From assembly GCF_030161255.1 (NCBI RefSeq), contig NZ_BSPX01000010.1, forward strand, positions 1 through 64,000: DNA of 64,000 nucleotides. The letters run 5' to 3'. A model generated the notes under the pieces. That model worked only from the letters and a program-made list of their open reading frames with translations, ran no database searches and was not told the origin of the DNA. Shown one piece after another: positions 43,438 to 52,980 of the stretch. The stretch comes from Zoogloea oryzae. GTDB taxonomy: Bacteria > Pseudomonadota > Gammaproteobacteria > Burkholderiales > Rhodocyclaceae. Made by a program: the position numbers and the translations under genes. Each line of letters begins with the position of its first letter. Position 1 is the stretch's first letter.

Positions 43438-44960
43438 GCGATTTCTCCCTTCTGCGGTTCGGTGCTGGCTGGCGCCGCGGCTGCGGCGGCTGCAGCCTGC
43501 TGGGCGGCCCGCTCGGCCTTGCGTTTGGCGGCGGCTTCGGCCTTCTCGCGCGCTTCACGCTCGAGCCGCTCCTGCCGGGCAATGCCGAGCTTCTTGGTGG
43601 ATTCGGTGCGCAGCTTGGCGCGCTCCCGGGCCGAGAGATCGCCCTTGGCGTGGTAGAAGTACTGCACCAGGGGGATGTGCGACGGGCACACGTAGGCGCA
43701 GCAGCCGCAGGCGATGCAGTCGGCGAGGCCCAGGTCCATCGCGCCATCCAGGTCGTCGTTGCGGATGCGGGCGCTCATCTCGAGGGGCAGCAGCCCCATC
43801 GGGCACGCCTTCACGCAGCTGCTGCAGCGGATGCAGGCTTCGGGCTCCAGCGCCTCGGCCTCCTTCGCGTCGAGCAGCAGGATGCCGCTGGTGCCCTTGA
43901 CCACCGGCACCCGGGCATGGGGCAGCAGGGTGCCCATCATCGGGCCGCCCATCACCAGCCGGGCCACCTCGCCCCTGGCCCCGCCCGTGAAGGCGATCAG
44001 GTCGCTCACCAGCATGCCCAGCGGCACTTCGTAGTTTCCGGGCATGGCCGCGGCGGCGCCGTTGACCGTCACGAGGCGACTCACCAACGGCCGACCCAGC
44101 ACCACCGCGTCATGCACGGCCCGGGCAGTGCCCACGTTATGGACGATCACCCCCACGTCGGCGGCGCGGGCGTCCGACGGCACCTCGCGGCCGGTCAGCT
44201 CGACGATCAGCTGGCGGTCGGACCCCATCGGGTAGCGCGCCGGCACCGGCACGATGGTGATGTTGTCGAAACCCCTGGCGGCCTCGAGCATCGCCGCGAT
44301 GGCCTCGGGCTTGTTGTCCTCGATGCCCACCTTCGCGCAGCCGGCGCCGGTGGCGATCAGCATCAGGCGGATGCCCGACACGATCTCGGCGGCCTTGTCG
44401 CGCATCAGCCGGTCGTCGCACGAGAGATAGGGCTCGCACTCGCTGCCGTTGATGATGAGGGTGTCGATGTCGGAGCGGCGCCCCAGGTTGAGCTTGACCG
44501 AAGACGGGAAGGTCGCCCCGCCCATCCCCACCACGCCGGCGGCGGCCACCCGCGCGGCCACGTCGGCCGCGGCCAGGGCGTAGGGGTCGGCGGGCAGGTT
44601 GTCGGGTTCGATCCAGCGGTCGTCGCCGTCAACCGTGAGGGTGATCGCCATCGCCGGCAGGCCCGAGGCGTGGGGCGCGGTGATCTCGCCGATGGCGCTG
44701 ATGACACCCGAGGTGGGCGCATGCAGCGGAGCCGAGATGTTGCCCTGGGCCGCCGCGATCAGTTCGCCCTTCTTCACCTTCTGGCCCACCAGCACCACCG
44801 GGCGCGCAGCGGCACCCACGTGCTGGGACAGCATCAGATGCAGGCGCTGCGGCAGCGGCACCGCATGGACGGGCTGGTCGGCGGCCGGCCGTTTGTGGTC
44901 GGCCGGATGCACGCCCCAGTGCTTGCCCGTGAGTTTCTTGATCAGACTGCTGAAGTCCAT
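43434..44960 (-). CDS. rnfC: Electron transport complex subunit RnfC
   Basis: 508 aa. A soluble NADH/FMN-binding subunit with the Rossmann-like block GMGGATFPSSVKLNLGRRSD. Two [4Fe-4S] motifs follow: CIRCSSCVKACPMG and CIACGCCAYVCPSH (residues ~365-425). The tail is a long Ala/Arg/Glu-rich helical extension (after ~430), common in RnfC. It starts after a ribosome site TAAGGAG. The operon probably delivers electrons from NADH to nitrogenase ferredoxins using the ion gradient. Confidence 0.96.
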   Translation of the reverse strand: MDFSSLIKKLTGKHWGVHPADHKRPAADQPVHAVPLPQRLHLMLSQHVGAAARPVVLVGQKVKKGELIAAAQGNISAPLHAPTSGVISAIGEITAPHASGLPAMAITLTVDGDDRWIEPDNLPADPYALAAADVAARVAAAGVVGMGGATFPSSVKLNLGRRSDIDTLIINGSECEPYLSCDDRLMRDKAAEIVSGIRLMLIATGAGCAKVGIEDNKPEAIAAMLEAARGFDNITIVPVPARYPMGSDRQLIVELTGREVPSDARAADVGVIVHNVGTARAVHDAVVLGRPLVSRLVTVNGAAAAMPGNYEVPLGMLVSDLIAFTGGARGEVARLVMGGPMMGTLLPHARVPVVKGTSGILLLDAKEAEALEPEACIRCSSCVKACPMGLLPLEMSARIRNDDLDGAMDLGLADCIACGCCAYVCPSHIPLVQYFYHAKGDLSARERAKLRTESTKKLGIARQERLEREAREKAEAAAKRKAERAAQQAAAAAAAAPASTEPQKGEIA

Positions 44961-44969
44961 GGTGGCTCC

Positions 44970-45047
44970 TTAGGCTCCCGTTACCCGTTGCGCCGTGACC
45001 ACGGCAGCCGGCAGATTGCGTTCGCGGATCGTCATCGCTTTCCTCAT
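44970..45047 (-). CDS. Possible 25-aa ORF between rnfB and rnfC
   Basis: ATG 45047 overlaps the rnfB stop in an ATGA coupling and ends in TAA inside the rnfC ribosome site (TAAGGAG). The peptide MRKAMTIRERNLPAAVVTAQ... is 25 residues with no recognised feature. It may simply keep ribosomes on the message between the two genes. Coding status is uncertain. Confidence 0.25.
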   Translation of the reverse strand: MRKAMTIRERNLPAAVVTAQRVTGA

Positions 45048-45571
45048 GCTGCCAGCGGCTTGGGCATCACCCAGTGCTGGACGGTGACCGGCACCGGCTT
45101 CATCGCCAGCGCCTCGGTGGGGCATTTCTCGACGCAACTGCTGCAACCGGTACAGGCCTCCCGCAGCACGTTGTGGATCTGCTTGGCCGCGCCGACGATG
45201 GCATCGGTCGGACATACCTTGCTGCAGCGGCAGCAGCCGATGCACAACTCCTCGGCCACCATCGCGATCTTCGGGCCATCGTCCGACAGCCCCGACAGAT
45301 CGACGGTGAGGCCCAGCTTGGCGGCGATCGCCGCAGCGAGGCTCTTGCCACCGGGCGGACAGCAGGTGGGCGGCGCCGTGCCATCGACGATGGCGGTGGC
45401 GGCGCCGGAGCAGCCCGGAAATCCGCACTGCCCGCAGTTGGAGCCCGGCATCATGGCGATCAGCTCGTCCACGACGGGGTTGCCCTCGACCCGCAAGACC
45501 TTGTTGGCGAAACCCAGCACGATGCCGAGCACGGCACCCAGCACGGTGAGACTGAAGATGGCGATCAACAT
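45044..45571 (-). CDS. rnfB: Electron transport complex subunit RnfB
   Basis: 175 aa from ATG 45571. An N-terminal anchor helix (IAIFSLTVLGAVLGIVLGF) precedes a cluster-binding domain (NCGQCGFPGCSGAATAI with PTCC) and two ferredoxin motifs, CIGCCRCSKVCPTD and CTGCSSCVEKCPTE. It takes part in electron transfer with ferredoxin on the cytoplasmic side. It lies 14 nt after rnfA. Confidence 0.96.
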   Translation of the reverse strand: MLIAIFSLTVLGAVLGIVLGFANKVLRVEGNPVVDELIAMMPGSNCGQCGFPGCSGAATAIVDGTAPPTCCPPGGKSLAAAIAAKLGLTVDLSGLSDDGPKIAMVAEELCIGCCRCSKVCPTDAIVGAAKQIHNVLREACTGCSSCVEKCPTEALAMKPVPVTVQHWVMPKPLAA

Positions 45572-45585
45572 TTTGCGGCGCTCCC

Positions 45586-46164
45586 TTACACGTTCATGCC
45601 CGAGAAGCCCATGAAGGCCAGGGCCAAGAGGCTGATGGTGACGAAGGCGATCGGCGCGCCGGCAAAGGCCGCCGGCACCCGGGCAAGGGCCACGCGCTCG
45701 CGCAGCCCGGCAAAGATCAGCAGCACGATGGTGAAACCCAGGGCCGAACCGAAGCCATACACCAGGCTCTTGAACAGGCTGAAGCCCTGCTGCACGTTGA
45801 GCAGCGCCACGCCCAGCACCGCACAGTTGGTGGTGATGAGCGGCAGGTAGATGCCCAGCGACTGGTACAGCCCGGGGCTCGATTTCTTGATGAACATCTC
45901 GGTGAACTGCACCACCGCGGCGATCACCAGGATGAAGGTGAGGATGCGCAGATAGCCCAGGCCCAGGGGCTGGAGCAACCAGTTGTCGAGCATCCACGAC
46001 GCGCCGGCCGCCAGGGTGATGACGAAGGTGGTCGCCAGGCCCATGCCGAGGGCGCTGTCCACGCTCTTGGAAACGCCCATCACCGGGCACAGGCCAAGAA
46101 ACTTGATCAGCACCACGTTGTTCACCAACGCGGTCGACAGCAGCAGTAGCAGGAAGTCCTTCAT
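45586..46164 (-). CDS. rnfA: Electron transport complex subunit RnfA
   Basis: 192 aa from ATG 46164. Six helices with the family motif VLIKFLGLCPVMGVSKSVD and PLITTNCAVLGVALLNVQQG (the conserved Cys of the membrane [2Fe-2S] site). First gene of the rnf operon. A frame extension upstream to 46305 is not needed. Confidence 0.96.
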   Translation of the reverse strand: MKDFLLLLLSTALVNNVVLIKFLGLCPVMGVSKSVDSALGMGLATTFVITLAAGASWMLDNWLLQPLGLGYLRILTFILVIAAVVQFTEMFIKKSSPGLYQSLGIYLPLITTNCAVLGVALLNVQQGFSLFKSLVYGFGSALGFTIVLLIFAGLRERVALARVPAAFAGAPIAFVTISLLALAFMGFSGMNV

Positions 46165-46200
46165 GGGATGGCGCCTCTGTTCGGGTTTAGCCAGCCCAAC

Positions 46201-46215
46201 GCATAAGCCATGCCA
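46201..46215 (-). promoter_or_regulatory. Sigma-54 promoter of the rnf operon
   Basis: Minus strand TGGCATGGCTTATGC. GG and GC are ten bases apart; -24 TGGCAT, -12 ATGC. It lies 36 bp before the rnfA ATG. Confidence 0.8.
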
Positions 46216-46299
46216 ACCTCGCTGCAGTGCCGCAAATGCCCGGCGGCGTGCGGAATTGTGGGGCACGCACCAAAGAGGGGCGGATTTCGGGGGGCGGAA

Positions 46300-46315
46300 T
46301 GTCACAAAGCCGACA
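46300..46315. promoter_or_regulatory. NifA activator site between rnfA and nifL
   Basis: TGTCACAAAGCCGACA, TGT-N10-ACA. It is about 85 bp upstream of the rnf promoter and about 93 bp upstream of the candidate nifL promoter, so it could serve both directions. Confidence 0.82.
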
Positions 46316-46392
46316 GGCGTTTATGTCGCATTTGCCCCGAAAACCCGCCGTCTGCCGCGCCAGCCGCGGGAAACGGGCATTTTTGTGCACCA

Positions 46393-46408
46393 CGGCACGG
46401 AAGATGCT
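46393..46408 (+). promoter_or_regulatory. Candidate sigma-54 promoter of nifLA
   Basis: CGGCACGGAAGATGCT. The GG-N10-GC spacing is correct, with the first T of -24 replaced by C and ATGC at -12. If real, nifLA would be NifA autoactivated or under NtrC; no clear NtrC site is seen. Confidence 0.55.
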
Positions 46409-46464
46409 CCGGCAAACCAAAGAAGCGTCCGATCCGAGAAACGCACACCCGAGGAGCCAAATTC

Positions 46465-47994
46465 ATGCCGTCAGCCAAATGCCTCGCGGCTCAACACGCG
46501 CAACCCAGCCCGAAGCTTCCGCCGGAGGTCTATCTCCAGGCCGTGGACCAGGCCGATCTGGCCATCTCGATCACCGACCTCGCGGCGAACATCCTCTTCG
46601 CCAACGAGAGCTTCACCCGGGTCACCGGCTACACCCCCGGCGAGGTGGTGGGCAACAACGAGTCGATGCTCTCTAACCGCACCACCCCGCGGGAGATCTA
46701 CCAGTCCATGTGGACCGCGCTGATGGAGCAGCGACCCTGGTCGGGCAAGCTCCTCAACCGCAAGAAGAGTGGCCAGCTGTACCTGGCCGAGCTGACGATC
46801 TCGCCGGTGGTGGACGCCGCCGGCAAGACCACCCACTACCTGGGCATGCACCGGGACATCACCGAGTTCCACCGGCTCGAGCAGATGGTGCGCAACCAGA
46901 AGGCGCTGATCGAATCGGTGGTGGACGCCGCCCCGATCGCCATCGCCCTCCTCGACCAGAAGGGCCGGGTGCTGCTGGACAACCAGGCCTACAAGAAGCT
47001 CGTCACCGACCTGCGGGTGGCCGAACCGGCCCACACCCTGCTCGACAGCGTGCTGGGCACCTGGCGCACGCAGCTCTCCGACGACATCGTCACCTGCGTC
47101 TTCGAAAACCGCGAAGCCCGGGTGGACCACCGCAACGGCCGGCCCCGCTGGCTGTCGGTGACCACCTCGATGATCCAGATCCACAGCGACAGCGCCGACA
47201 ACTACTTCGCCTCGTCCGACCAGCCCGGGCTGCTGCTGGTGATCTCCGACGTCACCAGCCTGCGCGCCGAGCAGGAGCGCGCCCGCACCGCCGCCCTGCA
47301 GGCCGCCATGGCCGAGGAAGAGCGCACCGCCGCCCTGCGCGAGGGCCTCTCCGCGGCGATCTTCCGGCTCGAAGAACCCATGAACGTGATGGCCTCGGCG
47401 GTCTCGATCCTGCAGCGGCGCGATCCGTCCAGCGCCGACCTGCTCAAGCACGCCCTCTCCGCCGGCCGCGAGCACATGGAATCCCTGCGCTTGGTGATCC
47501 CGCCCAGCGCGCCGGAGATGGTCTTCAGCGTCAATCTCAACGAGCTGCTGCGCGACGTGCTGGAAGTGTGCACGCCCCGCCTGCTGCGCGCCGGCGTGGT
47601 GGTGGACTGGCACCCGGCCGCCACCCTGCCGCCCCTGCTGGGCCGCCCGCTGCAGCTGCGGATGCTCTTCAAGGCGCTGGTGGATAACGCCATCGAAGCC
47701 ATGGACACCAAAGGCTGGAAACGCCGCGAGCTGACCCTCGCCACCTCGGTGGTACGCAACTGCATGGTCGTCACCGTCACCGACAGTGGCCCCGGCATCC
47801 CGGCCGAGCTGCGCCACCGGGCCTTCGAGCCCTTCTTCTCGGCCAAGACAGGGGCGAGCCGCCACCTGGGCACCGGCCTGTCGCGGGCCCAGCAGATCGT
47901 CTCGGACCACGGCGGCATCATCGACCTGGACGAGAGCCCCGGCGGCGGCTGCCACGTGGTCGTCGAGTTCCGCCTGGACGGCGACCCGATCTGA
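46465..47994 (+). CDS. nifL: Nitrogen fixation negative regulator NifL
   Basis: 509 aa from ATG 46465, ribosome site GAGGAG. A first PAS domain (residues ~20-140, AISITDLAANILFANESFTR, GYTPGEVVGNNESMLSNR) would hold FAD for redox sensing. A second PAS covers ~150-270, and a kinase-like HATPase lies at the C-terminus (DNAIEAMD, DSGPGIP, GTGLSRAQQIVSDHGG). The H-box segment AIFRLEEPMNVMASAVSIL has no histidine, so it works by protein contact with NifA rather than phosphotransfer. It inhibits NifA under oxygen or fixed nitrogen and is followed by nifA. Confidence 0.95.
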   Translation: MPSAKCLAAQHAQPSPKLPPEVYLQAVDQADLAISITDLAANILFANESFTRVTGYTPGEVVGNNESMLSNRTTPREIYQSMWTALMEQRPWSGKLLNRKKSGQLYLAELTISPVVDAAGKTTHYLGMHRDITEFHRLEQMVRNQKALIESVVDAAPIAIALLDQKGRVLLDNQAYKKLVTDLRVAEPAHTLLDSVLGTWRTQLSDDIVTCVFENREARVDHRNGRPRWLSVTTSMIQIHSDSADNYFASSDQPGLLLVISDVTSLRAEQERARTAALQAAMAEEERTAALREGLSAAIFRLEEPMNVMASAVSILQRRDPSSADLLKHALSAGREHMESLRLVIPPSAPEMVFSVNLNELLRDVLEVCTPRLLRAGVVVDWHPAATLPPLLGRPLQLRMLFKALVDNAIEAMDTKGWKRRELTLATSVVRNCMVVTVTDSGPGIPAELRHRAFEPFFSAKTGASRHLGTGLSRAQQIVSDHGGIIDLDESPGGGCHVVVEFRLDGDPI

Positions 47995-48014
47995 GACACA
48001 ACGACGAGAGCAGA

Positions 48015-49619
<1,605 letters not shown>

Positions 49620-49625
49620 CCCGCT

Positions 49626-49641
49626 TGTCGGCTTTGCGACA
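49626..49641. promoter_or_regulatory. NifA activator site for the fesI-nifZ-nifF unit
   Basis: TGTCGGCTTTGCGACA directly after the nifA stop, 16/16 identical (in transcription direction) to the nifE site. Confidence 0.88.
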
Positions 49642-49684
49642 TCGCGCACGGCCGGCAAGCCGCTGATTTGCCAGACAAAAAATC

Positions 49685-49700
49685 TGGCACTCAACTTGCA
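49685..49700 (+). promoter_or_regulatory. Sigma-54 promoter of the fesI-nifZ-nifF unit
   Basis: TGGCACTCAACTTGCA, differing from the nifE promoter by one base, 46 bp before the ATG at 49747. Confidence 0.93.
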
Positions 49701-49746
49701 CGAGAGGCTCCTGACCCCAGCACTTGCACTTTCAGGAGCCACAAAA

Positions 49747-50076
49747 ATGCCCAAACCCAAAAAACACATCCTCGTCTGCGTCCAGGGCCGCCCCCAGGGC
49801 CACCCGCGCGGTTCCTGCCAGGACAAGGGCTGCGGCCAGGTCTGGCAGGCCTTCTCGGACGAATTCACCACCCGCAACCTGTGGGCCTCGGGCTTCCAGC
49901 TCACCAACACCGGCTGCCTCGGCCCCTGCCAGGCTGGCCCCACCGCCATCGTCTATCCCGAAGGCGTGATGTACACCGGCATCAAGCCCACCGACGTCTC
50001 CGCCATCATCGAGGAACACCTGCTCCTCGACGCCCCGGTCGAGCGCCTGCTGGCCCCGGCCGACATCTGGAGCTGA
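49747..50076 (+). CDS. [2Fe-2S] ferredoxin, Shethna I (thioredoxin-like) type
   Basis: 109 aa from ATG 49747. A thioredoxin-like ferredoxin: KKHILVCVQGRPQGHPRGSC, KGCGQVWQAF and TNTGCLGPCQAGPTAIVYP. The layout matches the Azotobacter [2Fe-2S] Shethna protein I. The Cys ligands appear to be in GSC/KGC and GCLGPC. It is the first gene after a NifA-type promoter, so it is made under nitrogen-fixing conditions; its exact partner is unknown. Confidence 0.87.
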   Translation: MPKPKKHILVCVQGRPQGHPRGSCQDKGCGQVWQAFSDEFTTRNLWASGFQLTNTGCLGPCQAGPTAIVYPEGVMYTGIKPTDVSAIIEEHLLLDAPVERLLAPADIWS

Positions 50077-50080
50077 TGCC

Positions 50081-50350
50081 ATGAGCGCAACCCAGTACGA
50101 CATCGGCGACATGGTCTTTGCGGCCGAGGACATCCTCAACGATGGCGGCATGCCCGGCATCGACGACGAGGAAGGCCTGATCGCCCCCGCCGGCGCCCGG
50201 GGCGTGGTGGTGCACTTCGGTCATTCGGAAGTCGACCCGAGCCGCGAGATCTACCTCGTGCGCTTCGAGACCGGCGCCGACGGCAGCCTCGGCGACCCGG
50301 TCGGCTGCCTGCCCGACGAGCTCACCCAAGACCCGCCCCCGAGCCACTGA
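50081..50350 (+). CDS. nifZ: NifZ family protein, short
   Basis: 89 aa: YDIGDMVFAAEDILNDGGMP, PAGARGVVVHFGHSEVDPSR and IYLVRFETGADGSLGDPVGC. NifZ assists P-cluster formation in the MoFe protein. Family members are often 100-160 aa, so this is the conserved core only. It lies 4 nt after the ferredoxin gene. Confidence 0.88.
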   Translation: MSATQYDIGDMVFAAEDILNDGGMPGIDDEEGLIAPAGARGVVVHFGHSEVDPSREIYLVRFETGADGSLGDPVGCLPDELTQDPPPSH

Positions 50351-50368
50351 CCTTCGAGCCCCCGCGCC

Positions 50369-50899
50369 ATGACGTCCATCGGCATCTTCTTCGGCACCGA
50401 CACCGGCCGCACCCGCCTCATCGCCAAGCAGATCGCGAAGAAGCTCGGCGACGTGGCGGCGGCACCGGTCAACATCGGCCGCACCACGCTGGATGAGTTC
50501 CTCGCCCACGACGCCCTGATCCTCGGCTGCCCCACCTACGGCGACGGCGAGCTGCCGGGCGATTCGGTGGGCCTCAAGCCGAGCTGGGAGGAGTTCATGC
50601 CCCAGCTGGCCGGGGTCGACCTCTCCGGCAAGGTGATCGCGCTGTACGGCCTGGGCGACCAGAAGAAATACCCGGCCGTGTTTGTGGACGCCATCGGCAT
50701 CCTCCACGAAGCCCTCAGCGACCGGGGCGCCCGGCTCGTCGGCCAGTGGCCCGCCGCCGGCTACGACTTCAACGCCTCCCGGGCGCTGGAGGGCGAATAC
50801 TTTCTGGGCCTCGCCCTCGACCAGGTGAATCAGCCGGTGCTCACCGAAGCGCGCATCGACACCTGGCTCGCCCAGATCCGACCGGAGCTGCTGCCATGA
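50369..50899 (+). CDS. nifF: Flavodoxin NifF
   Basis: 176 aa, long-chain flavodoxin. FMN phosphate loop FFGTDTGRTRLIAKQIAKKL, and isoalloxazine loops GCPTYGDGELPGDSVG and YGLGDQKKYPAVFVDAIGIL. It donates electrons to dinitrogenase reductase. Its stop overlaps the next ATG (ATGA). Confidence 0.94.
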   Translation: MTSIGIFFGTDTGRTRLIAKQIAKKLGDVAAAPVNIGRTTLDEFLAHDALILGCPTYGDGELPGDSVGLKPSWEEFMPQLAGVDLSGKVIALYGLGDQKKYPAVFVDAIGILHEALSDRGARLVGQWPAAGYDFNASRALEGEYFLGLALDQVNQPVLTEARIDTWLAQIRPELLP

Positions 50900-51201
50900 A
50901 CACCAACGCCTGGGCCCTGCCCAAGGACCGCGCCCTGCGCCGCCTGCTCGTCTCCTTCGACCCGGCCCTGGGTGAAGCCTGCGACATCGAACCCGACAGC
51001 GGCACCGACCCCGCCATCGTCACCCTGCGCCACGCCGAGCTCGACCGCCTGCGCGCCCACGTCTTCCTGCACGGGCAGCGCCCTGGCACCTACGGCGTGT
51101 ATTACGAATACCCCAACCCGCTGCCCGACATGCCCAGCAGCATCGAAAACCAGCCCCTGGCCCGCGTGCTCGACGGGCTCAGGATGCACTTCGACGCCTG
51201 A
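50896..51201 (+). CDS. Conserved unknown in the nifF unit
   Basis: 101 aa from ATG 50896 (ATGA overlap with nifF). No family recognised. Acidic middle (FDPALGEACDIEPDSGTDPA) and a C-terminal YYEYPNPLPDMPSSIENQPL. No membrane segment. Tight coupling to nifF suggests a nitrogen-fixation accessory role. Confidence 0.7.
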   Translation: MNTNAWALPKDRALRRLLVSFDPALGEACDIEPDSGTDPAIVTLRHAELDRLRAHVFLHGQRPGTYGVYYEYPNPLPDMPSSIENQPLARVLDGLRMHFDA

Positions 51202-51216
51202 GGAGGCCGCCTCGCC

Positions 51217-51609
51217 ATGTTCTTCCCGCCGCCCCGCCTCAACCTGGCCGCCGCCCGCAGCGAGAAGCGCGACGACGCCCGCTGGCTCGACGACCTGCCC
51301 CCCGCCTGGCGCGACATGGTGGTGGCCCCGATCAGCTTCACGGTGCACCGGGAATACGAACTGGCCGCCAGCCGCACCTTCGGCTACGACGCCTACGACC
51401 TGCGCTGCTTCTACCACCACAGCTACGTGCTCACCGAAACCCGCTCCGACAACGACGAGGATTTCTACACCGTCGTCACCCGGGGCGAGACCCTGCGCGC
51501 CTGGCGCCTGCGGGATGACCGCTGGCTCACCTGGCGGCGCACCGTGTGCGGCAGCGACGGCACCGTGAGCCGCGGCTTCTACAGCTTCTCGCCCACCTGC
51601 CCGGTGTAG
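51217..51609 (+). CDS. Conserved unknown in the nifF unit
   Basis: 130 aa with a strong ribosome site (GAGGAGG) 15 nt after the previous gene. Aromatic-rich (FYHHSYVLTE, RDDRWLTWRRTVCGSDGTVS) and probably a beta-rich soluble domain. I do not recognise the family. Context is the same NifA-driven unit. Confidence 0.68.
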   Translation: MFFPPPRLNLAAARSEKRDDARWLDDLPPAWRDMVVAPISFTVHREYELAASRTFGYDAYDLRCFYHHSYVLTETRSDNDEDFYTVVTRGETLRAWRLRDDRWLTWRRTVCGSDGTVSRGFYSFSPTCPV

Positions 51610-51618
51610 CGCCCGCTC

Positions 51619-52470
51619 ATGTCGCCCTACCGGCTGCCCGACCCGGCCCTCGAAGCCATCCTCGGCGAAGACACCCCCGAGGGCGACGCCACCACCTTTG
51701 CGCTGGGCATCGGCGATGCGCCCGGTGTGCTCGAATACCGTGCCCGGGGCCCGATGACCCTGTGCGGCAGCGAGGAAGCCGCCCGCATGGGCCAGCTGCG
51801 CGATCTCATCATCGCCGGCCCGGTGGCCGCCGGCGGCAGCGTGCTCGACGCCGGCCAGCTCATCCTGCGCCTCGAAGGCCGGGCGGCCGATCTCCACGCC
51901 GTGTGGAAGACCAGCCAGACCCTGATGGAGTACCTCTCGGGCATCGCCAGCGCCACCGCCGCCATCGTGGCCGCCGCCCGGCGGGGCAACCCGGTAACGT
52001 CGGTGGCGTGCACCCGCAAGAACTTTCCCGGCACCAAGGCCGCCGCCATCAAGGCCATCCTGTGCGGCGGCGCCACGCCCCACCGCCTGAGCCTCTCCGA
52101 AACCCTGCTGGTGTTTGCCGAGCACCGGGCCTTTCTTGATGAATCCCCCGCCGCCAGCCTCGCCCGCCTGCGCAATGCGTGGCCCGAGCGGCGCATCGTG
52201 GTGGAAGTGGGCGACGAAGCCGAAGCCGCCCTGTGGCTCGACGCCGGCGCGGATGTGCTGCAGCTCGAGAAACTCCCCGTCGCCGCGGTGGCCCGTATCG
52301 CCGCCATCGCCGCGCGCATGCCTCGCCCGCCGCTGATCGCCGCCGCCGGTGGGGTGAATGCCGGCAACGCCGAAGATTTCGCCCGGGCCGGCGCCGGGGT
52401 GCTCGTCACCAGCAGCCCCTACTTCGCCCCGCCCCGCGACGTGGCCGTCACCCTGCGGCCCGCCCCCTGA
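51619..52470 (+). CDS. ModD-type pyrophosphorylase (quinolinate phosphoribosyltransferase homologue)
   Basis: 283 aa with the NadC/ModD fold: LGEDTPEGDATTFALGIGD, VACTRKNFPGTKAAAIKAIL and LIAAAGGVNAGNAEDFARAG. ModD proteins are encoded near molybdenum transport and nif genes; the reaction is not established, but a role in Mo supply is commonly assumed. NadC itself normally sits with nadA/nadB, which are absent. Operon position with nifF supports ModD. Confidence 0.8.
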   Translation: MSPYRLPDPALEAILGEDTPEGDATTFALGIGDAPGVLEYRARGPMTLCGSEEAARMGQLRDLIIAGPVAAGGSVLDAGQLILRLEGRAADLHAVWKTSQTLMEYLSGIASATAAIVAAARRGNPVTSVACTRKNFPGTKAAAIKAILCGGATPHRLSLSETLLVFAEHRAFLDESPAASLARLRNAWPERRIVVEVGDEAEAALWLDAGADVLQLEKLPVAAVARIAAIAARMPRPPLIAAAGGVNAGNAEDFARAGAGVLVTSSPYFAPPRDVAVTLRPAP

Positions 52471-52496
52471 ACCCACCCACTGCCCCGCCCCCGACC

Positions 52497-52889
52497 ATGA
52501 AGATCGCCATCGCCACCCGGGATTTCGCCACCGTCGGCGGCCACGCCGGCCAGGCCCGCCACTGGCTGCTCTACGACCTCGCCCGCTACGCCCCCGGCCA
52601 GCTGCTGCCCGCGCCCCGCCAGATCGACCTGGCCGCCGAGCAGGTGCTGCACGTGTTCAAGGACAACGCCCCCCACCCCCTCGACGGGGTGGATCTGGTG
52701 GTCGCCGCCAGCGCCGGCGACGGCTTCGTGCGCCACATGCGCACCCGCGGCACCGACGTGATGCTCACCGGCGAGACCGACCCCGCCGAGGTCATCACCC
52801 GCATCGTCTCCGGCCAGCCCCTGCCCGACCAGCGCTTCGACATCACCACCACCCTGTGCAAGCTGCGGGATCTGTTCTCGCGGCATTGA
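52497..52889 (+). CDS. NifX/NafY-type FeMo-cofactor-binding domain protein
   Basis: 130 aa from ATG 52497. A single NifX-like domain: MKIAIATRDFATVGGHAGQA, VVAASAGDGFVRHMRTRGTD and GETDPAEVITRIVSGQPL. It is a second NifX-like gene besides the one in the nifEN unit, so it may be a separate carrier or storage protein for cofactor precursors. Last gene of the fesI-nifZ-nifF unit; the phased repeat array follows. Confidence 0.85.
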   Translation: MKIAIATRDFATVGGHAGQARHWLLYDLARYAPGQLLPAPRQIDLAAEQVLHVFKDNAPHPLDGVDLVVAASAGDGFVRHMRTRGTDVMLTGETDPAEVITRIVSGQPLPDQRFDITTTLCKLRDLFSRH

Positions 52890-52980
52890 GACGTACCGGC
52901 CATCACCGATGCGCAGCACTACCTGCTGGCAGGGCGAAGTGGTGAATCCGTCCCGGCCGGGCACAGGCACACGCGGTATC

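Noticed and set aside
41725..43747. A 675-codon frame spanning rnfG and rnfD
   Set aside because: It is the out-of-frame shadow of both genes; the RnfG and RnfD frames carry all family motifs.
45044..46090. Apparent single 348-codon frame joining rnfA and rnfB regions
   Set aside because: The upstream part is the wrong frame of rnfA; RnfB starts cleanly at MLIAIFSLTVLG (45571).
51619..52470. Annotation as quinolinate phosphoribosyltransferase NadC
   Set aside because: Sequence fits the fold, but nadA/nadB are absent and the gene is embedded in a nif operon, so ModD is more likely.
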